Assembly: GCA_023399215.1 (NCBI GenBank)
Contig: JAEWQJ010000047.1
Span: 1-64,000 of the forward strand
Length of the DNA stretch: 64,000 nucleotides
Direction: 5' to 3'
Origin: Methanobacteriota archaeon
GTDB lineage: Archaea; Halobacteriota; Methanosarcinia; Methanosarcinales; Methanosarcinaceae
The stretch's first letter is position 1. Every line of letters begins with the position of its first letter. Of this stretch, positions 45,022 to 54,774 are shown one piece after another. The translations under genes and the position numbers were made by a program. The notes under the pieces were generated by a model that did no database searches, was not told the DNA's origin, and saw only the letters and a list, made by a program, of their open reading frames with translations.

Positions 45022-45060
45022 CCGCCCGATATCTGCTCCCTTCGTGAGCATGCGGGCGTG
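45022..45060. repeat. GC-rich two-stem hairpin
   Basis: The outer stem is CGCCCG (45023-45028) with CGGGCG (45053-45058), the inner stem TGCTC (45034-45038) with GAGCA (45046-45050). It stands out in AT-rich DNA. It may be an RNA structure or an IS end. Confidence 0.4.
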
Positions 45061-45215
45061 GATAGAGTTTTTTCAGATGAGTTTTAAACAGAAATTTGAC
45101 AATTCTTTCAGAATCAATAAAGTGCTGCGCGACTCTTACACCTAAAAACTATCTTTTTTATCATCGAAAATAGTTCGTGTTATCTACACGGAAATTGACA
45201 GAAGGCATATGAGAT

Positions 45216-45245
45216 GGATAGGTTCTCATCCCTGAGAGCCTATCC
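45216..45245. mobile_element. Back-to-back IS5-type terminal sequences
   Basis: GGATAGGTTCTC and GAGAGCCTATCC face each other across 6 bases. Both match the terminus GAGCCTATCC of the IS5 remnant and MITEs in this window. They look like the scar of adjacent insertions or excision. Confidence 0.5.
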
Positions 45246-45398
45246 GAAAAGTCAGTAATGCATGTTGAAAAATCACAATAGATATTATAATACCGGAGTA
45301 TCCAGGCGGATTCTGTAAGAACATAGACCTCATGCCTTCCTAACTGTTAAGGGAACCAGTCATTCACCTACTGACCAGGGAACCAGCCGTTAACCTTG

Positions 45399-45494
45399 GT
45401 TGTATCTAAGCCTTCTGTCAATTTTGATTTTAGCCCTCGGGTGGTCAACATTCGAGAAAACAATGTTGTATCTAAGCCTTCTGTCAATTTTGAT
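45399..45494. repeat. 30-base direct repeat, two copies, 36-base spacer
   Basis: GTTGTATCTAAGCCTTCTGT plus CAATTTTGAT occurs identically at 45399-45428 and 45465-45494. The dimensions resemble one CRISPR unit, but only two copies exist and no cas genes are near. Confidence 0.85.
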
Positions 45495-45753
45495 ACTACT
45501 TTAAAGGCGTATTCTTTTCGAAAATAGTCAAGTTGCAAGAATATTTAATACTGAATAATAACTATTATTCAGGGAGCTGAAAAGAGAAGGCAGTTAAACA
45601 GAGTTAATAACGACATAAAAAAGGAAGTTGGTAACGAATCTCTGTTTTGCTGCAATCATTGTAAAACTGCTCAAACAAGTTTTGTATTAGAATTCGTATT
45701 AGTAACTTGAACTTATTCGAACATTCGAACCAAAATTAAAAAATAAAAAATAT

Positions 45754-47493
45754 TTGGGGGAAAAGTTTCTGGAATACACACTTCGAGTAGGGGGAGAGGC
45801 CGGACAGGGACTGCAGACTATAGGTGGAGCTCTTGCACAGGTCTTTTCCAAGATAGGATTTCACGTGTTTACTCACCAGGATTATATGTCCAGGGTACGT
45901 GGTGGGCACAATTTTTATCAAATTCGCTTTTCTGAAAAGGAGATCTCTGCCTCAAGAGATATGATCGATATCCTCCTGGCTCTTGACCTGGACACTATAG
46001 AAATGCATAGAAAAAGCGTACGTGATGAAGGATTTATTCTTTATGATTCCGAAATTACCAAAAAGAAATTTGAAGAGCCTGAGTTCATAGATATCCCGTT
46101 CAAAAAAATAGCTCTTGATGTAGGGAAAAAAAGTGTGATGGCAAATACTGTAGCTACCGGAGCAGCACTTGGAATTCTTGATCTTGGGCTTGAAACCTTC
46201 AGGAATGTTCTAAGAAAAGCTTTCGAAAAAAAAGGGGACGAAGTAATCCAGGGAAATATAGCCTGTGCAGAAGCAGGATATAATTATGCTCGTAAAAATT
46301 GTCCCCGTTGTGAAGCTCCCGAAATCCGTGAACCTGAAAACAGAAAACTCATGCTTATTGACGGGGTTCACGCAATCGGAATGGGAGCCCTAATGTCAGG
46401 CTGTAAGTTTTATTCCGGTTACCCTATGACGCCTTCAACAGGGATTCTAAACTATATGGCTTCCAGAGCAGAAGAGTACAACCTGGTCGTTGAACAGGTT
46501 GAAGACGAGATTTCAGCCATTAATATGGCTATAGGAGCTTCTTTTGCAGGCGTAAGAGCAATGACCGGAACGTCGGGTGGAGGATTTGCCCTGATGGTAG
46601 AAGGCCTTTCTCTGGCAGGTATGACCGAAACTCCTATCGTTATTGCAGAAATGCAGCGTCCAGGGCCTGCAACAGGTTTGCCTACACGCACGGAACAGGC
46701 AGATTTGCTTTTTGTCCTTTACGCAGCACATGGAGAGTTTCCAAGGGTGATTTTTGAACCGGGAGACCCAAAACAGGCTTTTTATCTCACTAACAGGGCT
46801 TTCGAACTTGCGGAAAAGTACCAGATCCCTGTGTTTATCCAGTCAGACCAGTATCTAGGGGATACCGAATGGACGTATGAAAAATTCGACCTTGAAAATA
46901 TAATTTACAATGATTATCGGCTGAGAGAAAAAGACCTTGAAGGTGTTGAGGTATATAAACGTTTTAAATATTCCAGTACAGGAATATCTCTTCTTGCAGT
47001 CCCAGGAGAAGCCGGAAAACACCTCGTTGTAGCGGATAGCGATGAACATGACGAGGAAGGACACATCATAGAAGATTCCGAGACCCGGATCAAAATGGTC
47101 CAGAAAAGGATGTTGAAGAAACTGCCTCTTATAAAGAAGGAGATTGAACCCCCGCTTCTTTATGGCGACTCTTCTCCAAAAATCGTGCTTGTAGGACGTG
47201 GCTCTACTTATGGTGTGATAAAAGAGGTAGTCGATGCTATTTCTAAAGATCACAAGGTTGCGATGATGCACTTCAGCCAGGTCTATCCTCTTCCGGAGCG
47301 GGATAAGTTTGATTATATTGAGCTTCTTGAGAATGCTGATCTTACCATCTGTATAGAAAACAGTGCTACCGGACAGTTTGCAAAACTAATGAGAGCCGAA
47401 ACAGGGTTTGAATTTTCCCATCAGATTCTCAGGTATGATGGGAGGCCTTTTACAATCGAAAATCTGAAGGAGGAATTGCATGCCTACATCTGA
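45754..47493 (+). CDS. korA: 2-oxoacid:ferredoxin oxidoreductase, fused gamma-alpha subunit
   Basis: About 575-579 residues. The N-terminal gamma domain (RVGGEAGQGLQTIGGALAQV, about 8-190) is fused to the alpha (pyrimidine-binding) domain (about 200-575; GVHAIGMGALMSGCKFYSGY, GTSGGGFALMVEGLSLAGM, GRGSTYGVIKEV). With KorB it decarboxylates a 2-oxoacid (2-oxoglutarate or a similar acid) to the acyl-CoA, reducing ferredoxin, in the cytoplasm. Start: TTG 45754 lies inside the Shine-Dalgarno; CTG 45769 sits 8 bases behind GGGGG and gives (start)EYTLRVGGEAGQG, the usual N-terminus. I give the TTG coordinate but consider CTG equally likely. It overlaps korB by 14 bases. Confidence 0.9.
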   Translation: MGEKFLEYTLRVGGEAGQGLQTIGGALAQVFSKIGFHVFTHQDYMSRVRGGHNFYQIRFSEKEISASRDMIDILLALDLDTIEMHRKSVRDEGFILYDSEITKKKFEEPEFIDIPFKKIALDVGKKSVMANTVATGAALGILDLGLETFRNVLRKAFEKKGDEVIQGNIACAEAGYNYARKNCPRCEAPEIREPENRKLMLIDGVHAIGMGALMSGCKFYSGYPMTPSTGILNYMASRAEEYNLVVEQVEDEISAINMAIGASFAGVRAMTGTSGGGFALMVEGLSLAGMTETPIVIAEMQRPGPATGLPTRTEQADLLFVLYAAHGEFPRVIFEPGDPKQAFYLTNRAFELAEKYQIPVFIQSDQYLGDTEWTYEKFDLENIIYNDYRLREKDLEGVEVYKRFKYSSTGISLLAVPGEAGKHLVVADSDEHDEEGHIIEDSETRIKMVQKRMLKKLPLIKKEIEPPLLYGDSSPKIVLVGRGSTYGVIKEVVDAISKDHKVAMMHFSQVYPLPERDKFDYIELLENADLTICIENSATGQFAKLMRAETGFEFSHQILRYDGRPFTIENLKEELHAYI

Positions 47494-48331
47494 AGATTAT
47501 AAGGGACAGGTTCCTGCCTGGTGTCCGGGGTGCGGAGATTTCAATATCCTTTCGACTGTCAAAGAGGCACTTGTAGAGCTTGGTATTGAGCCCTGGGAAG
47601 TGCTTATGGTTTCCGGGATAGGACAGTCTGGAAAACTGCCTCATTATATGAAATGCCATACGTTTAATGGGCTGCATGGAAGGACCCTGCCCGTAGCTAC
47701 GGCTGCAAAACTTGCCAATCACTCTTTGCACGTAATAGCAGTTGCAGGAGATGGGGATTGTTATGGAGAAGGCGGAAATCATTTCCTTCATGCAATTCGT
47801 CGTAACCCGAATATTACCCTGCTAGTGCACGACAACCAGATTTACGGACTGACAAAAGGGCAGGCCTCTCCTACCACGGCTCAGGGAACTCGCACCAAAA
47901 TCCAGCCTTATGGTGTCCTTGAAGAGCCATTGAACCCACTTGCCCTGGCAATTTCCCAGGACTGCAGTTTCGTAGCCAGAGGTTTTGCAGGAGATCAGAA
48001 TTATCTGAAAGAGCTTATGAAGGCTGCCATATCACACAAAGGTTTTTCCCTTCTTGATATCCTTCAGCCCTGTGTTACCTTTAACAAGATAAACACTTTC
48101 AGGTGGTACCGAGACAGGGTCTATAAACTCGAAGAAGAATATGACCCATATAACCGCTTAAAAGCATTTGAAAGGTCTCTGGAATGGGGAGATAGGATTC
48201 CTAATGGCATCTTCTATAAAAATGAGCGGGAGACGCTTGAAGAAGGAATACCTACGATTCAGAAAGAACCTCTTGTCAGGCAAAAGTTCTCTATTGAGGA
48301 TGTAAAGCACGAAATTGATAAATTTTATTAA
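47480..48331 (+). CDS. korB: 2-oxoacid:ferredoxin oxidoreductase, beta (TPP-binding) subunit
   Basis: A 283-residue protein. It begins YKGQVPAWCPGCGDFNILST (Fe-S/TPP region), carries the TPP-binding GDGDCYGEGGNHFLHAIRRN (about 93-112) and VHDNQIYGLTKGQASPT, and ends in the KorB-type C-terminal domain. It binds thiamine diphosphate and, through CPGC plus further Cys, one Fe-S cluster. AAGGAGG precedes ATG 47480 inside the korA gene, so expression is coupled. There is no delta ferredoxin subunit in the operon; the soluble ferredoxin at 18.4 kb could be an acceptor, which is speculation. Confidence 0.93.
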   Translation: MPTSEDYKGQVPAWCPGCGDFNILSTVKEALVELGIEPWEVLMVSGIGQSGKLPHYMKCHTFNGLHGRTLPVATAAKLANHSLHVIAVAGDGDCYGEGGNHFLHAIRRNPNITLLVHDNQIYGLTKGQASPTTAQGTRTKIQPYGVLEEPLNPLALAISQDCSFVARGFAGDQNYLKELMKAAISHKGFSLLDILQPCVTFNKINTFRWYRDRVYKLEEEYDPYNRLKAFERSLEWGDRIPNGIFYKNERETLEEGIPTIQKEPLVRQKFSIEDVKHEIDKFY

Positions 48332-48757
48332 TCAATCGGCTTCTTGTTCGGTACATATTTAGAAAAAGAGATATCTTCAAGCTGGTTTCAGTCAGGAATA
48401 GTCCAGGAAAAGAATAGCGACAAAGGAAAGATGAAAATACTCAGAGAAACGCTTCTTTTCCTGGAAGCTTCTTGTATATGAGCATGATCGGGATTGAGAC
48501 ATAAGCGTGACCGGAATAAGACATAATCAAGATCGGGATTGAGATATGAGCATGATCAGGGTTGAGACTATGTGCACATTTCTCATGAAAAACTGTGTAC
48601 GCCTGACCAAAACATTTGTTCTCTTAGCCGCAGTCCTATTTGTAAGGAACCGGGTAGAAATAATTGGCTTAGAGTTTATAAGTACAGTTTTGACCTCAAA
48701 TAGTTTTGACCTCAAATAGTTTTGACCTCAAATATCTTTTTCATTTTCAGGTAATCA
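48332..48757. other. Spacer with degenerate and exact tandem repeats
   Basis: 48478-48568 has about three degenerate copies of a 30-base unit (GAGCATGATCGGGATTGAGA). 48686-48733 has three copies of AGTTTTGACCTCAAAT with TA. No gene seen. Confidence 0.6.
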
Positions 48758-49801
48758 TTAAGGCTTTGTAGAATCCCCTATCAATTTTTTAATCAGATCC
48801 ATGTCTTTAATTACTTTCAGACTTATGAGGCCTCCTAATAAAAGGTTCATATAGTATGTTAGGGCTCTCCATGCGATAATTGTAACTCCAATAATGGATG
48901 CATTTATGAAAACAGAAAATATGGAAGCTGCTCCTAATTCAGCAACTCCGCTTGCTCCTGGAGTTGCAGGTACGACCATGACTATTGCCAGGAGCACCTG
49001 GGCTGCAAAGGCAGTTACTATCGAAGGCGTTTGTGAAAGGCCAGCTAGAATCAGGACAAGCAGAAAAAACTCAACCGCCCAGAAGAGGTAGGTAAAAAAC
49101 ATGCCCCATAACAACCCTTTTTTTCCTACTGAAATAAAAATCCATATACTTTCGTGAAAAAAGTCTACTTCCCTATCTATCTTTTCCATTAAATGAGAAA
49201 TTGAAGCATCCGTCTGCTTCCCTAAAAGAGGTGCAATTCTGCCTGTAATCCTACGTATAATGTTTTTTACTTTTTCGGGTTTCCATAATCCGTAAATAAA
49301 AAAACTCAGGGCTATAAGTGCCAGGAGACTGGCTATCAACAATGCCATATTGAATCTAGAGCCTGGAAGCGTATCTTTCATAATATAGAGAGCAAAAGGT
49401 AGAGAAGAAAAGATGAGAAAAGCATCAAGCAGGCGTTCTCCTATAACTATGGCTGTAGCTTTCCCAAGAGGAATTCTGTTCAAATGTAGCATACTCAACC
49501 TGACAGGCTCTCCACCTGCAGAAGAAGGAGTAACTCCAGCTACAAAAACACCTGAGAGAATCATCTCTACTATTTTAAGATAATTTACCTTGTAACCCAG
49601 TGCATTGCACATAGCTCGAGTCCTGGCTCCCCAGATAAAGTATGAAATAATATGGAAAAGACCGGCTGTCAGAATATATTCTATTTTGATCTTTCTCAGA
49701 GCTTCGATGGTATCTGAGTTAAAAGTCAGGACGTTAACGAGCGTAATTGATGCCACACTGATAAACAGCGATGCTACAAGCCATTTTTTGTACCTGTTCA
49801 T
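48758..49801 (-). CDS. Lysylphosphatidylglycerol synthase TM-domain / UPF0104 membrane protein
   Basis: A 347-residue membrane protein with about eight helices. It has the family motifs: the second helix HIISYFIWGARTRAM, the central SGVFVAGVTPSSAGGEPVRL (about 87-106, diagnostic 'TPS..GGEPVR'), ERLLDAFLIF, and ATPGASGVAELGA near the end. It belongs to the group of archaeal flippase- or dolichol-linked-sugar-related proteins that includes AglD-like and MprF-like membrane domains; the catalytic soluble domain of MprF is absent. It likely handles lipid-linked substrates. The Shine-Dalgarno before ATG 49801 is weak. Confidence 0.85.
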   Translation of the reverse strand: MNRYKKWLVASLFISVASITLVNVLTFNSDTIEALRKIKIEYILTAGLFHIISYFIWGARTRAMCNALGYKVNYLKIVEMILSGVFVAGVTPSSAGGEPVRLSMLHLNRIPLGKATAIVIGERLLDAFLIFSSLPFALYIMKDTLPGSRFNMALLIASLLALIALSFFIYGLWKPEKVKNIIRRITGRIAPLLGKQTDASISHLMEKIDREVDFFHESIWIFISVGKKGLLWGMFFTYLFWAVEFFLLVLILAGLSQTPSIVTAFAAQVLLAIVMVVPATPGASGVAELGAASIFSVFINASIIGVTIIAWRALTYYMNLLLGGLISLKVIKDMDLIKKLIGDSTKP

Positions 49802-50353
49802 GATAAATCTTTTCGTATTTTTATCTAGTGACCTGGTGAATTTGTTATCTATTAAACTTTTAAGGCATCGTTATAGAAAATAATGAATTAACTTTTAATG
49901 TTCCTGATTAAAATTCTGTGAGAGCATAAGAAAAGTGAAATATGGAAGCTGATGTGGTATTTTTCCATATCCTTCGTATTTTAAATAATTATATTATTTA
50001 TTTTATATTTTTCGGTGAATCCCAATTTTGACTTTCATCCTGGTTCTCGCTTTGAAGCATATATCTCAGGAGCCTTCATAATTAGTTCCATAATCGGAAT
50101 TAACTGAAGTATCTTTTATGTTTGAGTTTTATGTTTGAGCTCATTTTTATGTTTGAGCTCATTTTTATGTTTGAGCTCATCCGGATTTAACTTTATCCAA
50201 TATTTACTTTAGTAACTTTTACTTTAGTAACTTTTAAAATCTGAAACGAACCTGCAAGCAAACAAAAAAAGATATCAAGAACTCTGATGTCAGGAATTGT
50301 CAGAAATAAAATGGTAAGAAAACTTATCACCCAAACTACTCTTATTACACTAT
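49802..50353. other. Divergent intergenic region with 20-base repeats
   Basis: 50114-50180 holds three to four copies of TTTTATGTTTGAGCTCATT. 50203-50236 holds two copies of TTTACTTTAGTAACTT. No gene. Confidence 0.6.
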
Positions 50354-51409
50354 ATGGGTAGCGGGGATAATTTCAATAAGTTCACAATAGTGGTTACTAT
50401 ATTTGTTATTGCCATTGCAATATATATAACGAAAGCCTTTTTCTCCGTGATACTTTTTAGCTTTTTTATCGCGTACCTTCTTATTCCTTTATATTCCTTT
50501 TTAGAGCACCGAATAAAGTACAGAAGGATAGCAGCTGCAGCTTCAGTTCTTTTAGCGTTAACTGTTTTTGTCCTGATTGGTATAAGGATAATTTACGTTG
50601 TTGCCAATGAAGTTTTAACTCTTTTGAACTCGCCTGAATATCTACAGGCACTCACCAGAAACATAACAAGCAGAATAATAAAAGTTATAGAAGTAAATGT
50701 ACATTTTAATTCTTCTGAGGTCACAAATCAGGTTGACCAGTTTATTTTAAGTTTAACAGAGACATACTTCCCACCAACAAAATCTTTAGTGATTTTTTTA
50801 ACAGCTACGTTGCCATTTTATATAGTAGCTATTATAGTAGCGCTTATCTTTTCTTATTATTTCTTACTGACCGGGAATAAGTTAATCGATCAGCTTTTAA
50901 ACTTTGTACCTGACAAAAACGAAAAAGAGATTAAATTATTCTTAAAAGAGCTGGATGTGATATATTCCAGCCTGTTCAGACAGCATTTTGTCACAAGTGC
51001 GATAATAGGATTTATTGCCCTGCTTGGCCTGTATCTGCTTGATGTGCCTTATCCGGGTGTTCTGGCTTCACTTGTATTTCTTCTGTCAATGTACCCTCTT
51101 GTCGGACTACCTGGAGTGTACCTTCCCCTGACAGCATATTACATTCTACTTCAGGACTACAATAAAGCTTTACAAATACTGATATTCAGTCTTGCTCTAA
51201 ATACACTGCAGGACTATTACCTAAGGCCTAAATTAATTCAGGAGAAAGGTTCCGTGCACCCGGTAATTACAATTATCGCATTTGGAGCACCTCTTCTTGT
51301 GATAGGAATTACCGGGCTTGTAATCGGCCCTGCAGTATACGGTTTTTTACTCGCACTTTACAGGACAAAGTTAAAACTTAAGGAAGAACTTAGGGAAGAA
51401 GAAAAATGA
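50354..51409 (+). CDS. AI-2E family transporter (PF01594-like permease)
   Basis: A 351-residue membrane protein with about eight helices: FTIVVTIFVIAIAIYITKAF (about 9-28), FFSVILFSFFIAYLLIPLYS, then a soluble segment with a coiled region (about 90-150), and the conserved C-terminal block GLYLLDVPYPGVLASLVFLL, SMYPLVGLPGVYLPL, LQDYYLRPKLIQEKGSVHPV (diagnostic 'P+....VHP') and LVIGPAVYGFLLAL. Members export autoinducer-like molecules or act as Na+/H+ antiporters; function here is open. ATG 50354 has no clear Shine-Dalgarno. Confidence 0.85.
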   Translation: MGSGDNFNKFTIVVTIFVIAIAIYITKAFFSVILFSFFIAYLLIPLYSFLEHRIKYRRIAAAASVLLALTVFVLIGIRIIYVVANEVLTLLNSPEYLQALTRNITSRIIKVIEVNVHFNSSEVTNQVDQFILSLTETYFPPTKSLVIFLTATLPFYIVAIIVALIFSYYFLLTGNKLIDQLLNFVPDKNEKEIKLFLKELDVIYSSLFRQHFVTSAIIGFIALLGLYLLDVPYPGVLASLVFLLSMYPLVGLPGVYLPLTAYYILLQDYNKALQILIFSLALNTLQDYYLRPKLIQEKGSVHPVITIIAFGAPLLVIGITGLVIGPAVYGFLLALYRTKLKLKEELREEEK

Positions 51410-51472
51410 AGGAGAATAAGTGACGGGAGTAAAAATTGGAACAAGAGCAAACGATTGCTATACTTCTAGTTA

Positions 51473-51550
51473 GAGCCTATCAGAAAAGTTAATAATGATA
51501 TCTTATAAATTGCAGTCGGTCACCAGTCACGATTCTTTTCAGATAAGTTT
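51473..51550. mobile_element. Small MITE-like element with IS5-type termini
   Basis: GAGCCTATCAGAAAAG at the left and CTTTTCAGATAAGTTT at the right are inverted relatives of the IS5-type end seen elsewhere in the window; about 78 bases in all. Confidence 0.45.
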
Positions 51551-51616
51551 TAATAACTTATAAATGAAAATTCAACAGTGGCTTGCAACTTTGAGATAAT
51601 AGACCACTATTGTCCT

Positions 51617-52183
51617 TTAATATTCAAGGTAGTCAAAGTTTACGGTCAAAACTTTCTCATTCATTTCAAGCTCATTTTTTATTCTGACTGCATCTTTTTC
51701 TGGAATCCAATACTTTGATTCATCTCTAAGATGGATATAACAAAGAATGGACTTTTTCAATTGAAGATTATTTTTTTCCAGTGTTGTAAGTAATTTTTTA
51801 TCTGGAATAAATTCTTCAGGTAACATAATTATGGTATAATTTCCTTTTTTGATTTCGTCACGATAAGTAAAATTTTCATCTTTCCTCAATTCATTCATTA
51901 TATCCATTCTTTTATCTTGATCTACGGTTATGTAGTCCCTTTTTAACATATCGTCGGAATCGTAATCTATAGTATAGTTAACAGTCATGTTGCAATTTTC
52001 AAGGATGGTTTCAACTTCCGACTCAGTAGTTCCATTTTCAAATTGGATATATAAACCACCCGCTTTAGGAGTTTGAGTTTCTTTTATCATATCAATTGAA
52101 GTTTTTATAGTTAGTCCCAATAGTACTATGAGAATAAGAAAAAAGATATAAACAGCAGCATTTTCCCTTTTAATTTTGCTCAC
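51617..52183 (-). CDS. UPF0228-family protein, membrane anchored
   Basis: A 188-residue protein. One N-terminal membrane helix (about 10-28, VYIFFLILIVLLGLTI) is followed by an extracellular UPF0228 domain: IQFENGTTESEVETILENCN (about 45-64), YITVDQDKR, a Lys/Glu-rich region, and YWIPEKDAVRIKNELEMNEK near the end. It is a paralogue of the gene at 32578 (start-to-start alignment), without its hexapeptide repeats. GTG 52183 is taken as start with GGTGG 5 bases upstream. The function is unknown. Confidence 0.82.
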   Translation of the reverse strand: MSKIKRENAAVYIFFLILIVLLGLTIKTSIDMIKETQTPKAGGLYIQFENGTTESEVETILENCNMTVNYTIDYDSDDMLKRDYITVDQDKRMDIMNELRKDENFTYRDEIKKGNYTIIMLPEEFIPDKKLLTTLEKNNLQLKKSILCYIHLRDESKYWIPEKDAVRIKNELEMNEKVLTVNFDYLEY

Positions 52184-52511
52184 TCCTACCACCGCAAAAA
52201 GATGAGATTTTTTAACTTATTACATATTAAAGATTTATCACATATTAAAGGTTATAGTGATATTAATATCAGTATCCGTTCCAATTTTACATATTGCCAA
52301 TTGTAAATATTGTAAGTCACAACACTCTTTGGATCACATTCTTTTGGATCATACTCTTTGGATCACACTCTTTGGATAGGCTCTTATTTCCAGACTGAAA
52401 TTCTCCATCTACCAGAGAAAACAGATGAGTTTGACGAACTGAAGATACAACTTGACGAGACAACTTCAAAATCCGGATTTTTGCCTCCTGGATTCATATC
52501 TGTATTGCTGG
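52184..52511. other. Spacer with IS5-type end and 14-base repeat
   Basis: 52324-52376 repeats CTCTTTGGATCACA about four times and runs into GGATAGGCTCTTA, a solo IS5-type terminus. No intact gene. Confidence 0.5.
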
Positions 52512-54284
52512 TCAGGCAGTGTTACGGAACTTTTCAACAACTTTCTTGTTGTATGCGTTCACGATATCACTCCGAGTGATGATTCCAAGAAGTTTCGTTT
52601 TATCCTCTCGATCAACGACAGGGAGCCTGCCTATCTGCTTTGATGCAAGGCGTTTGAGGGCGATATCAAGAGTTTCATCAGGGTAGGCAACTTCAACTTC
52701 TCTGGTGGCGATTTCTCCTATTTTTTTGCCAACTTCTCCAGGCTTTACCTTGTTTCTGAGGTCTGAGAGTGTTATAATTCCAGAAAGTCTGCCTTTTGAA
52801 TCAACGACAGGAAAACCGACATGACGACTCACTTTCATGAGAGCCTCGAGGATTTCGACACTTTTATCCTCTGAAACAGTCTGGACACTTGTGATCATTG
52901 CAGCTTTTACAGGAATGGAGGTCATGATGTCTATTTCCCTGCCTTTTCGGATCTTGATACCATTCCTGCGAAGCCCTTCCGTAAAGATTGATTCAGGATA
53001 CAGAGCACTTGACATTACATTACTGAGAACGCAGGCAAACATGAGAGGGAGAATTAAATTGTAATCCCTGGTAAGCTCAAAAAGGATCAGAATAGCAGTA
53101 AGAGGAGCTCTTGTACTCCCAGCAAAAACTGCGCCCATACCTACAAGGGCATAAGCCCCCGGCCCTGCTGTCATTCCAGGGTATATCATATCTACGACAG
53201 TCCCAAAAGCTCCTCCAAGCATTGTCCCCACAAACAGAGATGGAATAATTGTCCCGCCAAAGCCTCCTGATCCAAGGCTTAGAGAAAAGACGATAATTTT
53301 GAGGATAAGCAGAATTAGTAAAAGCTTGAAGGTAAACTGGTTATTCAGAGCATCCGTAATCACACCATAGCCCATCCCAAGAACCCGGGGATAGAAAAGA
53401 CCAATCATGCCCACTACCAGTCCTCCCAGAGCAGGTTTAAAGATGGGATGAACAGGTATTCCCGAAAACAGATCTTTTGTGTAGTAAAGGGCTCGGATAA
53501 GTACTGTTGAAACTATGCCTGCAAGGAGCCCAAAAACAAGGTAAAGCCCTAACTCTCGGTATGGACTGACAAGTGTATAGGAAGGGATCTGGAGAAGTTC
53601 AATTCCAATAATCGAGTTTGATACAAGTGTTGCGAAAACTGAAGAAATAACTATGGGAATAAAGGTGCTTGTTTCAAGTTCTCCGTAAATCACTTCAACG
53701 ACAAAAACCACACCTGCAAGCGGGGCACTGAATACTGCTGCGATACCTCCAGCAGCCCCACAGCCTAGAAGAGTCTGGAGTCGTTTTTCCGGACTCTTCA
53801 GAACTCGCCCCACCAGAGCTCCTGTCCAGGCACCCCCTACAATGCCTGGTGCTTCTTTTCCCAGTGAACCTCCTGAGCTGATTGAAATTATTGACGCAAA
53901 AACTTCAAGAAGAGAATCTGTAAGGTTAAGCCTTGCTCCACGAATGGCTACTGTCTCAATAAGCCCATCAACCCCATAGCGCCTTTTCATCAGGAAATGC
54001 GATATCATCCCAACTATCAGCCCTCCCAGAGCAGGCATGAACATTATATAATAGGGTGGGAACTCGTGTACTGAAAATCCGCGTTGCATTCCGAAAAGAG
54101 TGCTGAAATACAGAAGGGCACGGTCATATATGCCTATTACCAGCCCTGTGAGAAGACCAATCAGGATAGCAATCGAGTTAATCTTTGCTGACTCTATATC
54201 GAATCTTCGAGTGATATATTTCCTTACACTGGAATAATTGAACAAACTATGGTTTTTAAATTTGGAATTTGTATTAACTTCCAA
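52512..54284 (-). CDS. CLC-family chloride channel/antiporter with two CBS domains
   Basis: A 590-residue protein. The membrane part (about 30-440) shows SISSGGSLGKEAPGIVGG (selectivity filter and the gating Glu in GKEAP), GCGAAGGIAAVFSAPLAGVV, and GSGGFGGTIIPSLFVGTML, all CLC signatures. The C-terminus (about 460-585) is a CBS pair (MTSIPVKAAMITSVQTVSED, VGFPVVDSKGRLSGIITLSD, IGRLPVVDREDKTKLLGIIT) that binds adenine nucleotides and regulates gating. The conserved gating Glu means Cl-/H+ exchange or channel activity is possible. The start is TTG 54284, with GAGG about 8 bases upstream. Confidence 0.92.
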   Translation of the reverse strand: MEVNTNSKFKNHSLFNYSSVRKYITRRFDIESAKINSIAILIGLLTGLVIGIYDRALLYFSTLFGMQRGFSVHEFPPYYIMFMPALGGLIVGMISHFLMKRRYGVDGLIETVAIRGARLNLTDSLLEVFASIISISSGGSLGKEAPGIVGGAWTGALVGRVLKSPEKRLQTLLGCGAAGGIAAVFSAPLAGVVFVVEVIYGELETSTFIPIVISSVFATLVSNSIIGIELLQIPSYTLVSPYRELGLYLVFGLLAGIVSTVLIRALYYTKDLFSGIPVHPIFKPALGGLVVGMIGLFYPRVLGMGYGVITDALNNQFTFKLLLILLILKIIVFSLSLGSGGFGGTIIPSLFVGTMLGGAFGTVVDMIYPGMTAGPGAYALVGMGAVFAGSTRAPLTAILILFELTRDYNLILPLMFACVLSNVMSSALYPESIFTEGLRRNGIKIRKGREIDIMTSIPVKAAMITSVQTVSEDKSVEILEALMKVSRHVGFPVVDSKGRLSGIITLSDLRNKVKPGEVGKKIGEIATREVEVAYPDETLDIALKRLASKQIGRLPVVDREDKTKLLGIITRSDIVNAYNKKVVEKFRNTA

Positions 54285-54774
54285 TGTTCGTGCCTCATGG
54301 AGCTTTTATACATTAAATACTTCTTCAGCAGAAACAAATCCGGCCGTGAAATGATGGGTAATTGAAGCTCTGTGAAGGCTTCGGTTAATGATACTCTATT
54401 CCACAGATAACAGGACAACTGTTAAAAATAAAATATCAGCTTCAACTCTTTTTTTAAGAGAAAAACTGGATAAATCCAGTTTATTTCAGCAACCGAGGAT
54501 TTCATAAAACCCATAGATTTGCGCACTCGAAGGTAAACTAAGTACAATTAATATAATAATTTTAATTTATTCTTTAATGTTTTTATGGTTTAATGTTGCT
54601 GTTCTTCAGTTTAAATGTATAAGTCTTATCTCAATTAGTCATATACTAATTGCAGAATCATATTAATTGCAGAATCATATTAATTACAGAATCATATTAA
54701 TTGCAGAATCATATTAATTGCAGAATCAAACCTAATTTTCATACAACTCTTAATCACTTTTTTACAATGAGTGA
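54285..54774. other. Spacer with 18-base repeat
   Basis: 54648-54728 has five copies of ATTGCAGAATCATATTA. No gene seen. Confidence 0.6.
54648..54728. repeat. 18-base tandem repeat, about 5 copies
   Basis: The unit ATTGCAGAATCATATTA has one base change (TTAC for TTGC) in one copy. Confidence 0.92.

Larger units (their letters stand above)
44337..45753. other. 1.4-kb repeat- and remnant-rich region
   Basis: Holds a six-copy 20-base repeat (44401), an IS66 transposase remnant (44760), a GC-rich hairpin (45022), back-to-back IS5-type ends (45216) and a 30-base direct repeat with a 36-base spacer (45399). No intact gene. Confidence 0.6.

Noticed and set aside
45399..45494. CRISPR array
   Set aside because: Only two repeats and no cas genes in the window; kept as a direct repeat only.
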